A DNA stretch of 64,000 nucleotides from JBHHUI01 sp965248775 (lineage in GTDB: Bacteria; Chloroflexota; Anaerolineae; Anaerolineales; JBHHUI01): positions 2,976,001 through 3,040,000 of the forward strand of contig OZ252150.1 of NCBI GenBank assembly GCA_965248775.1, in the 5' to 3' direction. The position numbers were made by a program, and so were the translations under genes. The notes under the pieces were generated by a model. The model searched no databases, had not been told where the DNA came from, and saw nothing but the letters and a program-made list of their open reading frames with translations. Positions 45,413 to 54,581 of the stretch are shown piece by piece (the first letter of the stretch is position 1; each line of letters begins with the position of its first letter).

Positions 45413-48400
45413 ATGTCGAAATTACGAGTACGCTTGCTTGGTGAATTCCGCTTGACATACAGCGGCGAGCCGCTGACAGGCTTTAACTCCGCACGTGCCC
45501 AGTCTCTTTTAGCATTTCTGCTCATCAATCGCGCCGCCATTTGGCATTTCTATTTTGGCCGGATTCTTCCGAATCCCAAGCGCTCACCAACTTGCGTACG
45601 TTACTGTACCGACTACGAGCTGCGTTGCCAGATGACGTAGATTTCCTGGATACAAATGCCTCAACGGTGCAATGGCAACCAACGACCTCGTTTGCACTCG
45701 ACGTGACCGATCTAGAAAGTGCTGCAACAAGGGTCGAGCAGGCAGAGCAAAGCGGTAACGAGGCCGCTATTCGAGCGGCGCTTGAACAAACCGTGGACTT
45801 ATACCGGGGTGACTTGCTGCCCAGCTGCTACGAAGATTGGATCCTGGCTGAGCGAGAACGGTTGTACCAGATATTCCTCGTTGCGCTCGAACGTCTGATT
45901 GAGCTGCTGGAAAATCAACGCAATTATTCGAAAGCTATCGTTTTTGCCGAGCGCCGTTTGCGCAACGACCCGCTGCGCGAAACAAGTTATCAGCAACTGA
46001 TGCGCCTGAATGCGCTCAATGGAGATCCTGCAAAAGCGCTCCATTATTACCACACCTGTGCCACAGTTTTGGAGCGCGAACTCGAGGTCGAGCCCAGTCC
46101 GGCCACACAGGATATCTATGAGCGGCTGATTGGGCTGGAGCTGCCGAACAGAGCACCATCCACGCCCGCGATTGCCTCGGTGCCATTGGTTGGGCGCGAG
46201 CAAGCATGGGAACAACTGCAGTCAGCGTGGCGCGGCGCTGTCACTCGAAGGTCACACTTTGTAACACTGGTGGGAGAGGCAGGTATCGGAAAAACGCGAT
46301 TGGCGGAGGAGATGCTCCAATGGGCCGACCGTCAAGGCATCCGTACCGCAAGGGTGCGTTGCTATGCCGCAGAAGGTAGCCTGGCCTTTACCCCTGTGGT
46401 GCTTTGGTTGCGGACGAAGGTCTTTCAGGAGACAGTGCGCTCACTAGACGAAGTCCTGCTCACAGAGGTGGCACGCCTGTTGCCCGAACTGCTCGTCGAA
46501 CGACCTGATTTATCTCCCCCTGCGCCTCTGATCCAGAGGTGGCAGCGACAGCGTCTGTTTGAAGCGCTTGCTCGTGCGGTTCTGGGTAGTAGTAGCCAAC
46601 CCCTATTACTGGTACTCGACGATCTGCAATGGTGCGACCGCGATACGTTGGAATGGCTGCATTATCTCCTTCGCTTCGATGCAGAAGCGCAGCTGCTCGT
46701 GGTCGGGTCATTGCGCTCGGAAGAAATCGGCACAAATCATCCTCTGGCAATGTTGCTTCCTGAGCTACAGCGCAACAGAGGTTATACAGAAATCGAACTG
46801 GATCGACTGGATGAAGCGCAAACGACCTCTCTCGCAGCGCAGATGCTCGGTGAGGAATATGACTCAGGCCAGTCGGCGTATCTGTCTCGTGAGACCGAAG
46901 GAATTCCACTGTTTGTAGTGGAAACCGTGCGCGCCGGAGGTGGACTTCAGAGCTTTGAGCAGAACGACCAACTTGAGCAGTCCGAACGCCTAGAACCCAA
47001 ATCGTTTATCCTGCCCCCGAAGGTTCAGAGGATTATCGAGGCACGCCTGGCGCAACTCTCCAATCCAGCGCGCGAATTGGTAAGTGTGGCCGCTACCATC
47101 GGGCGTGCATTTAATTTCGCCGTGCTCACTGAGGCCAGTGACGAGGACGAAGAGAGTCTTATCGGCGCGTTGGACGAAATCTGGCAGCGCCGGCTTGTGA
47201 GTGAACTGGGTGAACATGGCTATGATTTCAGCCACGACAAAATACTTGCAGTCGCCTATAGCCAAGTGAGCCATGCACGCCGAAGACGGCTGCATCAGCA
47301 GGTGGCGCAGGCGTTGGAGAGTGTGCACGCAAATGAGCTCGATACCGCCGCCGGACAGGTGGCCGTTCACTACGAGCGGTCGGGGATGCCCGAAAATGCC
47401 ATTCCTTATTATCAGCTGGCTGCAGATGCCGCCCTGCGGTTGTCCGCCCACCAGGAAGCGAGCAGACAACTGACACATGGGCTGCAGCTACTCATGACAC
47501 TGCCGGATACAGCTGCGCGCATGCAACAAGAAATTATCTTATAGATCACTTTAGGTATGTCATTAATTGCTTCGCGGGGTTACGCGGCTCCCGGAGTGGA
47601 AGAAGCGCACGCCCGGGCGCGCGAGCTTTGTCAGAAGATAGGCGCAGCTCCGCAGCTCCTGCCGGTGTTATTTGGGTTGTCGGGCTATTACGGTTTGCGC
47701 GCGGAGTTGCAGACGGCACGTGAGCTGGGTGAGCAGGCTCTCACTTTGGCGCAGAATTTGGATGACTCTCTTCAATTGATGCAGGCGCATCTAAATCTGG
47801 GAATAGCACTCTTCTGGCTTGGAGAACCGACACAGTCCCAGGAGCAGCTTGAACAGAGCATGCAGTTCTATGACTTTAAAAAGCACCAAGGCTCGGTCTT
47901 CCTTGGATCCGACCCCCGAACGAATCGCCTATCCTGTACAAGTTGGGGGTTATGGTTGCTTGGATATCCGGACCAAGCGCAAGAGAAAATCAAGGAATTG
48001 TTGTCCCTTGTAGAAGAGTTGGAGCACCCTTTCAGCTTGGCGCTCGGAATGGGTAGCGCCAGTGTACTCTATCAATTCTTAAACGACGCGGATACAGCCT
48101 ATTCATGGGCGGAGAAAACCAGAAAACTATCAACCACACAAGAGTTTCCGTTATGGTTGGCGTATGGGACTGTCCTGGAGGGCTGGGCTCTCTCCGAACA
48201 AGGCCGTACAGAAGAGGGGCAGGCACAGATGCACCAAGGCCTGGATGCATATCAGGCCACCGGGGCGCGGCTGCTCAGGCCGTATTATCTTGCTTTGCTG
48301 GCCGAGGTGTACGGTAAAGCAGGAGAGGCTGAAGCAGGCCTCAATGTGCTGAGCGAGGCGTTGTCATTGGTAGAGAATGGCGAGGAACGCTGGTATGCGG

Positions 48401-48699
48401 CAGAAATCCATCGGCTCAAAGGAGAAATGCTGCTAGCACAGGCCGGTGAGTCCGAATTGGAATCAATTGCGGCAGAAGAGACCGAGCGTTGCTTCCAGCA
48501 GGCACTTGAAATAGCCCGCGGGCAAAGCGCCAAATCGCTAGAGCTACGGGCGGCGATGAGTTTGAGCCGACTGTGGCAGCAACAAGACAAACAAATAGAA
48601 GCGCGACAGCTACTGAATGAAATCTACGCTTGGTTTTCGGAAGGGTTTGATACCACTGACCTGATCGAAGCCAAGACGCTCCTGGATTCCCTCTCGTAA
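45413..48699 (+). pseudogene. SARP/BTAD-AAA-TPR transcriptional regulator, frameshifted and with an in-frame TAG
   Basis: A large regulator of the AfsR/MalT sort. The first part (45413-45640) has the SARP winged helix start (KLRVRLLGEFRLTYSGEPL ... SARAQSLLAFLLINRAA); near 45531-45542 the frame changes and continues as HLAFLFWPDSSESQALTNLRTLLYRLR, so a short deletion probably removed a few codons. The BTAD domain follows (DLYRGDLLPSCYEDWI ... ALHYYHTCATVLERELEVEPSP), then AAA with Walker A LVGEAGIGKTRLAEEML and Walker B LLLVLDDLQWCD. At 47542-47544 a TAG interrupts the TPR part; the same frame goes on as ITLGMSLIASRGYAAPGVEEA. Family members usually have Gln at that place (LQITLG). The C-terminal TPRs run to 48699. 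Confidence 0.78.
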
Positions 48700-48806
48700 T
48701 CTAACCTCCGTCCCCCAAATTCGCACGATGAAGCGCTTGTGAAGCGCCTGTCGTGCTATTTTCACCTTAGTAGTTCCCACAAATAGCCCAGAGATTAATC
48801 TCCGGG
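48624..48806 (+). repeat. Partner copy of the inverted repeat at 44272-44457
   Basis: The end of the SARP gene and ~105 bases after it, present in inverted and diverged form at 44272-44457. The pair brackets 4.2 kb containing lysE and the SARP regulator. The remaining stretch 48807-48994 holds no supported gene apart from the fragment at 48961. Confidence 0.8.
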
Positions 48807-48960
48807 CTGCAGATAGAACGCTCGATAAATCGGGCACACGGTCAGCCCGGTTTTCTTGGCTCGATTCATAGAGCACTGTGCCGCGTCCGAGTGAATTTCA
48901 GTCCTCTGATTTTGCGTACAGCCCATGTGACTCTGGTGTGGCAAATTGAGGAGTAATGGT

Positions 48961-48996
48961 ATGACGGCAATCGACACGGTACAAAAAATTCGGACT
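48961..48996 (+). pseudogene. Gene start cut by the ISAzo13-type element
   Basis: A good ribosome-binding site (GAGGAG) precedes ATG 48961, giving MTAIDTVQKIR before a stop formed inside the inverted repeat of the insertion element. The rest of the gene is not found after the element's right end at 50331. The product is unknown. Confidence 0.45.
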
Positions 48997-50331
48997 TAGG
49001 AACGAGAATTAAATAATTTGGGCAGTTGGTTCACAACGGATGCAAGCAGTGATATTCTCTTGGCTTCATCAGAACACTAGCCAGGAGGCCATGATGAAAC
49101 CCTATGCGCCCGAACATGAAGAAATGATGCGCCGCTTTTACAACAGCTTGAACGAGAAAGATGGGCGTCGCTTTGCTGGTTTCGAAGCCTTGAGATTTGG
49201 ACACGGCGGACGGAGTTACATTGCGCGGGTGTTGGGGTGCAGTCGCAACACGGTGAGCAAAGGCGCCCGCGAAGTCAGTGGCTTGCCCAAGGGCGAAGTG
49301 GAGCAGCGCATTCGGAAGCCAGGCGGCGGACGCAAACCGTACTACGTCACATGGGGGGCGCAACTTGCTGAGAAGTTCCTGGCAGTGTTGCGCGAGCACA
49401 CAGCCGGTGACCCGATGGACGAGAGGGTGCGCTGGACGAACCTGACCCCGGGCGAGATTGTTGCAGCGTTGCGGGCCGAGCACGACATCGTGGTCAGCAA
49501 ATATGTGGTGCGCAAGTTGCTGCAGAAGCACAACTATCGCCGCCGAAAAGCGCAAAAGAAACTCGGTTTGAAGGCCGAGATTGAAAACCGCAACGAGCAA
49601 TTTGAGAACATCACGCGGCTCAAGACCGAATTCGAAGCGGTGGGCAATCCCATTGTCAGCATGGACAGCAAGAAAAAGGAATATCTGGGCAATTTCTACC
49701 GAGACGGACATTTGTACACCCTGGAAGAACTGCAAACTTATGACCATGATTTCAACAGCTATGCTGCTGGGGTCAGCATTCCTCACAGTCTCTACGACTT
49801 GCGTCTCAATGTCGGCTACATCCAACTCGGCGGCAGTCATGATACCAGTGAATTCGCTTGCGATAGCTTTCGCCATTGGTGGTACACATACGGCCACTAC
49901 CACTATCCCAACGCCACTTCTATTCTCGTGCTTTGCGATGGCGGCGGGAGTAACAGTTCCCGCTACTACATCTTCAAGCAAGACTTGCAAGCACTGGCCG
50001 ATGAAATCGGGGTCGAAATTCGCATTGCTCACTATCCACCCTATTGCTCGAAATACAACCCCAGCGAACACCGTTTCTTCCCGCATGTTACCCGCGCTTG
50101 CCAAGGCGTGATCTTCACCAGCCGCAAACTCGTCAAAGAACTGATGGAAAAAACCAGCACCAAGACCGGACTGAAAGCTTTTGTCCATGTTATTGACCAG
50201 GTCTACGAAACCGGTCGTAAAGTAGCCACAGATTTCAGGGACAACATGCGCATTATCTTTGATGATTTCTTGCCCCAATGGAATTACCGCGCTCTCCCAT
50301 TTGCACAAGTTATTTAATTCTCATTCCTTAG
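48995..50331 (+). mobile_element. ISAzo13-family insertion sequence with intact ends
   Basis: A 1337-bp element with 26-bp terminal inverted repeats (48995-49020 and 50306-50331) that differ at 3 positions; each begins CTTAGGAA or CTAAGGAA and contains GAGAATTAAATAA. The single transposase gene fills the inside. No target duplication is obvious. It lies in a region rich in rearrangements. Confidence 0.85.
49091..50317 (+). CDS. ISAzo13-type DDE transposase
   Basis: About 408 residues from ATG 49091 (or 49094), which follow AGGAGG; a longer frame begins at 49040. The N-terminal part has an HTH (GRSYIARVLGCSRNTVSKGAREVSG) and GGGRKPYY, typical of the family. The DDE catalytic residues are seen in IVSMDSKKKEYLGNF, LVLCDGGGSNSSRYYIF and the C-terminal PPYCSKYNPSEHRFFPHV (Glu). 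The frame is intact and the ends are intact, so it may still be active. Confidence 0.9.
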   Translation: MMKPYAPEHEEMMRRFYNSLNEKDGRRFAGFEALRFGHGGRSYIARVLGCSRNTVSKGAREVSGLPKGEVEQRIRKPGGGRKPYYVTWGAQLAEKFLAVLREHTAGDPMDERVRWTNLTPGEIVAALRAEHDIVVSKYVVRKLLQKHNYRRRKAQKKLGLKAEIENRNEQFENITRLKTEFEAVGNPIVSMDSKKKEYLGNFYRDGHLYTLEELQTYDHDFNSYAAGVSIPHSLYDLRLNVGYIQLGGSHDTSEFACDSFRHWWYTYGHYHYPNATSILVLCDGGGSNSSRYYIFKQDLQALADEIGVEIRIAHYPPYCSKYNPSEHRFFPHVTRACQGVIFTSRKLVKELMEKTSTKTGLKAFVHVIDQVYETGRKVATDFRDNMRIIFDDFLPQWNYRALPFAQVI

Positions 50332-50357
50332 GGTTCATAAAAGAATAACTTCCCGTG

Positions 50358-50446
50358 TGTCATTTCGACCAAAGAGAGAAATCTTTCACAAGGTTGGTTG
50401 TACAGTGAGCGGGGGTGTGGATTTCTCGCTATCGCTCGAAATGACA
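50358..50446. repeat. TGTCATTTCGA-type dispersed palindrome
   Basis: Begins TGTCATTTCGACC and ends with the complementary TCGAAATGACA, with GAGAAATCTTTC and GATTTCTCGCTATCGCTCG as inner arms. Repeats with these ends are known to be scattered in many genomes between genes; here it lies just after the ISAzo13-type element. Confidence 0.75.
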
Positions 50447-50545
50447 AATTTTAGGTGCGGAAAGTTATATATTCACGGACCCTTGGTAGACCAGCTTTGG
50501 GTTCGGCTATAGCCGCTCGATCAACAGGGATACGAAGGAGCGCAC

Positions 50546-51820
50546 ATGAAAAGACGCAGCCTCATCATAAGTTGCCTCGGCATCAGCATCATTTCAATCT
50601 GCATACTGTCCGTTGGTGCCCTCGCGTACTTCTTTAGCATCTATCGTGATGCAGGCATAGCTCCATTAAGCCAAACAACTTCCGCTCAAGTCGCGATCTC
50701 AAACCCGCCAACGGCTACTGCGTGGCGTACATTTGAGCCAATCTCCATCGAGGCTACGGCTATCGGCCCCGACCCATTCCTGTCAATAGAATTATGGGTC
50801 AACGGAGAGGTGGCCGAAGTTCAGGCCTCGCCTAGTAACCGTACTCCGTACTTTGCCAGCTTTGTGTGGGTACCTGATACGCCCGGAATGTACTCGTTGA
50901 TCGCTCGTGCCACGGATGTGCAGACGGCGACATTCACCTCGACAAGTGTTGTCGTTCTAATCGAAGACGACGAGGCGCTGACGGAGACATCTAGGGCAAA
51001 TACGGGCGGGCAGGCAGGCATTGCCTCCGATGTTGTACTGCTGCAAGAAGATGGGGCTGCGCGTACAGCCGAGGCTGCTGCTATAAGGGCGCTCAATCTT
51101 CCCGCACCTGCACAGCCGCCTATCGCGCCGGATCCGCCGGGGCCAAATGAGAGCATCGGCGCGAGCACTGCCTGGACCGGAACGCCCGGCAATTGGATCA
51201 CAAACCTGATCGCGCGCAGTAAACCGGCAGCACCTGAAATTGTGGGAGCCGTGCAGGGCTGCGCGGCAGAACTCCTGATTCACGACATTTCTAATAATGA
51301 GGAGGGCTTTGCAGTATATGCGCACTCGTTGCTTTGGCCGGATTGGAGGCAGGTAGCCACGCTGTCCTCACAATCGCAAGTAGATTGGCTCAGCTTTACG
51401 CATGCAGGTACGCCCGGACTGCTCACTTTCTATGTTTCTGCACTAAATGGGCAGGGCGAAGCGGCAAGCAATCCGGTGAGCGTAGACATCGATGCGGCCC
51501 GCTGTCCGGAGCAACCCGCCGGGCTGCCGGTACTTGGGATTGAATTGACAGGCCTGGTTGCGGACCCGGTTCCAGAGCGCGCCTATTGCTATCGCTCGCT
51601 GGCTGGGGAACTATGGTCTCGCTGGCCTGTGGTGGGTTTCTTCACACCCGATCAGGGCAGCTTCAATATTCAGGGTCAGGTAGAAAACATCGTGCTGCAG
51701 GACGCCGATGGACAAGCGTTACTGGAAGATATGACGCTGCGGCTCGAATGTTGGGGCTGGTTTGGAGGTGAAGTGGAGCTAATGGGCGAATTCTCACATT
51801 CCATTGACTCGCGAATCTGA
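50546..51820 (+). CDS. Membrane-anchored protein with Ig-like domain
   Basis: A 424-residue protein with AAGGAGC ahead of ATG 50546. An N-terminal membrane helix (SIISICILSVGALAYFF) leads to an Ig-like domain (ISNPPTATAWRTFEPISIEATAIGPDPFLSIELWVNG ... PGMYSLIARATD), of the Big_17-like sort that describes a property of an entity. A low-complexity linker (near residue 170-220) and a second beta-rich part with several Cys (CAAELLIHD, ARCPEQP, YCYRSLAG, LECWGWFGG) follow. The function is unknown; it is probably an extracytoplasmic binding or surface protein. The following stretch (51821-52287) carries no gene except repeats. Confidence 0.7.
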   Translation: MKRRSLIISCLGISIISICILSVGALAYFFSIYRDAGIAPLSQTTSAQVAISNPPTATAWRTFEPISIEATAIGPDPFLSIELWVNGEVAEVQASPSNRTPYFASFVWVPDTPGMYSLIARATDVQTATFTSTSVVVLIEDDEALTETSRANTGGQAGIASDVVLLQEDGAARTAEAAAIRALNLPAPAQPPIAPDPPGPNESIGASTAWTGTPGNWITNLIARSKPAAPEIVGAVQGCAAELLIHDISNNEEGFAVYAHSLLWPDWRQVATLSSQSQVDWLSFTHAGTPGLLTFYVSALNGQGEAASNPVSVDIDAARCPEQPAGLPVLGIELTGLVADPVPERAYCYRSLAGELWSRWPVVGFFTPDQGSFNIQGQVENIVLQDADGQALLEDMTLRLECWGWFGGEVELMGEFSHSIDSRI

Positions 51821-51943
51821 GCAATCCAGAGTTTACTGGTGAGCGTTTTTCTCCCGTCATAATCTTGACTCAGTTCGACACGAACTCTGCGCCTCTGCCC
51901 TCATCTAAAGATGGTCAGCTCGAGATCTAGGAAATTATACTTT

Positions 51944-51970
51944 TTTGTGCTGCACTTCCCGCAGCACAAA
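51944..51970. repeat. 9-bp-stem hairpin, possible element end
   Basis: TTTGTGCTG and its complement CAGCACAAA around a 9-base loop. It is placed downstream of the IS91-like relic, where such elements carry a subterminal palindrome, but the link is weak. Confidence 0.3.
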
Positions 51971-52105
51971 GGCGATGCAATTCACTGTCTTTTTGAAGAG
52001 TCGTGCCATCACCCGCTGCTGAAAGGGGTGTGGAAAACAGCCGCTTTTCGATGACCAGGCAGCCCGAAAAGTGTCAGCGTGAGAAACGCAGACCGGTCAG
52101 GCGAG

Positions 52106-52271
52106 TACCCAGTCCAGCCCAGTACCGAACGCCCAGTCACCCAGTCACCGCGTACTGCCGCAACGCGGCAAGTGTCACGACCCAGTGCGTTCGTGACTGG
52201 GTGAATGCACTGGGTCATGACGAATGAACTGGGTCGTGAAACTGGGTCGGTATGTGTACTGCACTGGGTGG
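52106..52271. repeat. CCCAGT/ACTGGG palindrome cluster A
   Basis: Eleven CCCAGT or ACTGGG hexamers in ~165 bases, in both orientations, with frequent context GACCCAGTGCGTTCGT and its complement ACGAATGAACTGGGTC. It lies directly downstream of the IS91-like transposase stop. The arrangement is nested: units interrupt other units. Confidence 0.75.
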
Positions 52272-52732
52272 TGAGATCCATGGCCTTTCAGGAAGTGTCG
52301 TAGAAGGCGAAAGCGAGTTGGGCGAAGCGAGCAGGGCGGGCGGCAAGACGGGCGGAGAGTGCATCGCGGGCCGCCTTGCGCTGGCGGTGGGTTTCGAGCC
52401 AGCGCTTCACGTGTGCCCCTGTAGGGGGGGTATCCAGACATGGCCGCGTTGGGGCTCCCAGATTTCAACTAATTCCATGATGCATCCGCATTTCTGGCAT
52501 TCGAGCGGGTCGTAGCCGAAGCTTGCTTCACCTGCCCTGCCGGCAGGCACGGGTTATGCGTTCGCGCCAGGTGAGGGTCTTAAAAAAAGTAGCCAAAGGC
52601 TCCAGGTCAAAGAGCGGCATTTGGAGCCGGAGGACTTCGAGGGCTGTGTTTGCGATTTCTGCCCACTTTGCTTTGACATTGCGAGCATAGAGACCAGCGT
52701 GGCGGACGAGTTGCGTGCCTTTGGGAGGGATA

Positions 52733-52760
52733 CCCAGTCCCGTCCCGGTCCTGGACGGGG
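52733..52760. repeat. 28-bp palindromic insert (copy 1) in the IS91-like gene
   Basis: CCCAGTCCCGTCC, loop CGGTCCT-like, GGACGGGG: a 7-bp stem CCCGTCC/GGACGGG behind CCCAGT. Removing these 28 bases restores LLVPHIPPKGTQLV, the expected transposase sequence, so it is a true insertion that shifted the frame. Confidence 0.8.
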
Positions 52761-52861
52761 TGTGGCACCAGGAGGGAGATGAATTCGAGCGGTGAAAGAC
52801 TGACATCGCGACGTAAGCCGGTAGAGGTCTCGCGATACCAAAACTGCACCCGCCGTCCATC

Positions 52862-52996
52862 ACCCAGTCACCCAGTCATCACGACCCAGTGCGTTCGTAC
52901 AGTCACGTGCAGACTGCATCGTGATGACTGGGTGAATGCACTGGGTCATACAGTCACGTGCGGACTGCATCGTGATGACGAATGCACTGGGTCGTG
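52862..52996. repeat. 135-bp CCCAGT/ACTGGG insert in the IS91-like gene
   Basis: Six CCCAGT/ACTGGG hexamers and two copies of ACAGTCACGTGC.GACTGCATC. Its length is a multiple of three and removing it joins HITQY to DGRRVQFWYRETSTG, but a TGA inside stops the frame. Confidence 0.75.
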
Positions 52997-53275
52997 ATAC
53001 TGAGTGATGTGAGACGTGGCGAGGGGCGGATGGCCGAGGTAGCGCCCGATATACTTTGCGGCTTCGAGGCCTTTGGGGTAGAAGCTGTCTGTGTAGACCT
53101 GAAATCCCCGGTATTTTCGATAGATTTTGTCGATGGTAGCGCGCAAGTCTGTATCGTGAGGACGCAAACGCCGAAGTTCCTTGCAAAGTAGATAGCGCCA
53201 CTTCGCTGCTAACTTACCGCCGGGGATGGCATCAACTTCGATCCAGGCGTTGTCGCGGTTAAGGCCGCCCTTCGT

Positions 53276-53329
53276 CACCCAGTCCCAAAAGCCCAGTAGC
53301 GAACGAACTGGGTCGCTATACTGGGTTGG
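53276..53329. repeat. 54-bp in-frame palindromic insert after the HUH motif
   Basis: On the - strand it encodes PTQYSDPVRSLLGFWDWV, 18 residues between KPHVHLVI and TKGGLN, where relatives run on directly. It contains four CCCAGT/ACTGGG units arranged as a nested palindrome with TAGCGA/TCGCTA inner arms. Confidence 0.8.
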
Positions 53330-53517
53330 GATAACGAGATGGACGTGGGGTTTAAATCCCAAATCCCGGCCAAAGGTGTGGCAGGTATAGATCATTCCGA
53401 TGCGCAGGCCGGGGTGATCATCTTCTACGACCTGGCGGACGGCTTCGGCGGCGACTTTAAGCATGACATCGAGTAGACGGCGATCAGCATGGCATGTCTG
53501 GCGGAGTTCCTGAGCGA

Positions 53518-53545
53518 CCCAGTCCCGTCCCGGTTCTGGACGGGG
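53518..53545. repeat. 28-bp palindromic insert (copy 2) in the IS91-like gene
   Basis: Identical to copy 1 (52733-52760) except for one base in the loop (CGGTTCT). It is inserted near the LTLTTP / ELRQ junction of the transposase and changes the frame. Confidence 0.8.
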
Positions 53546-53628
53546 TGGTAAGCGTGAGGTGTAGATGCGGCACGTCGAGTAGTTCCTGCGCGATGCGATT
53601 GACCCACTCATCGGTACGAACCTTGCCA

Positions 53629-53687
53629 CATACCGACCCAGTTCATTCGGTACTGGGTACCGACCCAGTTCGTTTCACGACGCAGTC
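53629..53687. repeat. CCCAGT/ACTGGG cluster at the IS3 left junction
   Basis: Three hexamers with the context TACCGACCCAGTTC and its complement, ending at the IS3 left terminal repeat. It replaces the N-terminal zinc-ribbon codons of the IS91-like transposase. Confidence 0.7.
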
Positions 53688-53717
53688 TGGTATTACCCCG
53701 ATTCAGTGGACAGTTGG

Positions 53718-54581
53718 TTAAGCCACTAAAGGTAATTGTTCATAGGCATGTGGGCTCATGTAATCCAGGGCCGAATGCATCCGTTGCCGATTGTAAAACA
53801 CTTCGACATAGTCAAAGACGCTGGTGCGAGCAGCGGCCCGGCTGGCGTACAGTTGCTGGTATACACACTCGGATTTCAGGCTGGCAAAGAAGCTCTCCAT
53901 GGGGGCGTTATCGTAGCAGTTTCCCCTTCGGCTCATACTGGGCGTGATGTCATGAAGCTTGCGCAGCGCCTGATACTCAGCGCTGGCGTACTGACTCCCC
54001 CGGTCAGAATGATGGATGAGACCTGGCGGCGGTTTTCGCGAACGCAGAGCCATCTCCAAAGCATCCAAAGTCAGTTGGCGGCCCAAGCGTTTGCCGAGTG
54101 CCCAGCCGACGATCCGTCGCGAGTACAGGTCGAGGACTGCTGCGAGATAGAGCCACCCTTCACTGGTTGCAATGTAAGTGATGTCGGCCAGCCACACTTC
54201 GTTAGGCGCAGTGGCCGTGAAGTCCTGAACGAGCAAATTCGGCGCTACGGGCAGGCTGTGCTTCGACTGGGTTGTCACCTTGTAGCTCCGTTTGCGTCGG
54301 GCTTGCAGGCCATGCAGGCGCAACAGACGGGCCACCCGGTTGTGGCCGCAGCGGATGCCGCGGTCCTGTAGTTCGCGGTGAATGCGCGGACAGCCATAGA
54401 CGCCGCGATGCTGCTCAAAGATCGCTCTGATCTCGCGTCCCAACGCCTGGCTGGCTTGCTCGCGCGGGCTGACCGGCCGCTTGCGCCAGGCGTAGTAGCC
54501 GCTACGTGTGACTTGCAGTACCCGACACATCAGACTGATGCTGTACTCGCCTTTGTGTTCGTCAATGAAGCGAAATCTCAC
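53718..54581 (-). CDS. IS3-family transposase OrfB (integrase domain)
   Basis: A 287-residue DDE integrase-type transposase starting with GTG that overlaps the orfA stop by 4 bases (GTGA). An N-terminal HTH_21-like part (FEQHRGVYGCPRIHRELQD) precedes the rve core: NEVWLADITYIA (Asp), GLIHHSDRGSQYAS (Asp), NCYDNAPMESFFASLKSE (Glu). It is intact and probably made as an OrfAB fusion by frameshifting. Confidence 0.93.
   Translation of the reverse strand: MRFRFIDEHKGEYSISLMCRVLQVTRSGYYAWRKRPVSPREQASQALGREIRAIFEQHRGVYGCPRIHRELQDRGIRCGHNRVARLLRLHGLQARRKRSYKVTTQSKHSLPVAPNLLVQDFTATAPNEVWLADITYIATSEGWLYLAAVLDLYSRRIVGWALGKRLGRQLTLDALEMALRSRKPPPGLIHHSDRGSQYASAEYQALRKLHDITPSMSRRGNCYDNAPMESFFASLKSECVYQQLYASRAAARTSVFDYVEVFYNRQRMHSALDYMSPHAYEQLPLVA

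Larger units (their letters stand above)
52288..53687 (-). pseudogene. IS91-like HUH transposase, fragmented by palindromes
   Basis: Read on the - strand, pieces of an IS91-family transposase appear in order: zinc-ribbon end CGKVRTDEWVNRIAQELLDVPHLHLTLTTP, then ELRQTCHADRRLLDVMLKVAAEAV, the HUH motif in LGFKPHVHLV, then GGLNRDNAWIEVDAIPGGKLAAKWRYLLCKELRR, YPKGLEAAKYIGRYLGHPP, VQFWYRETSTGLRRDVSLSPLEFISLLVPH, then IPPKGTQLVRHAGLYARNVKAKW and a C-terminal part ending at TGA 52290-52288. Between pieces are inserted palindromes at 53518-53545, 53276-53329, 52862-52996 and 52733-52760, some shifting the frame. The N terminus is lost at the IS3 junction (53688). It cannot encode an active protein. 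Confidence 0.85.

Noticed and set aside
20067..47544. Reassigned UAG codon in the whole genome
   Set aside because: At least six genes in the window end naturally at TAG with normal C-termini.
49031..50308. A 425-residue antisense frame opposite the ISAzo13 transposase
   Set aside because: It is a shadow of the transposase; the + strand protein has the HTH and DDE motifs.
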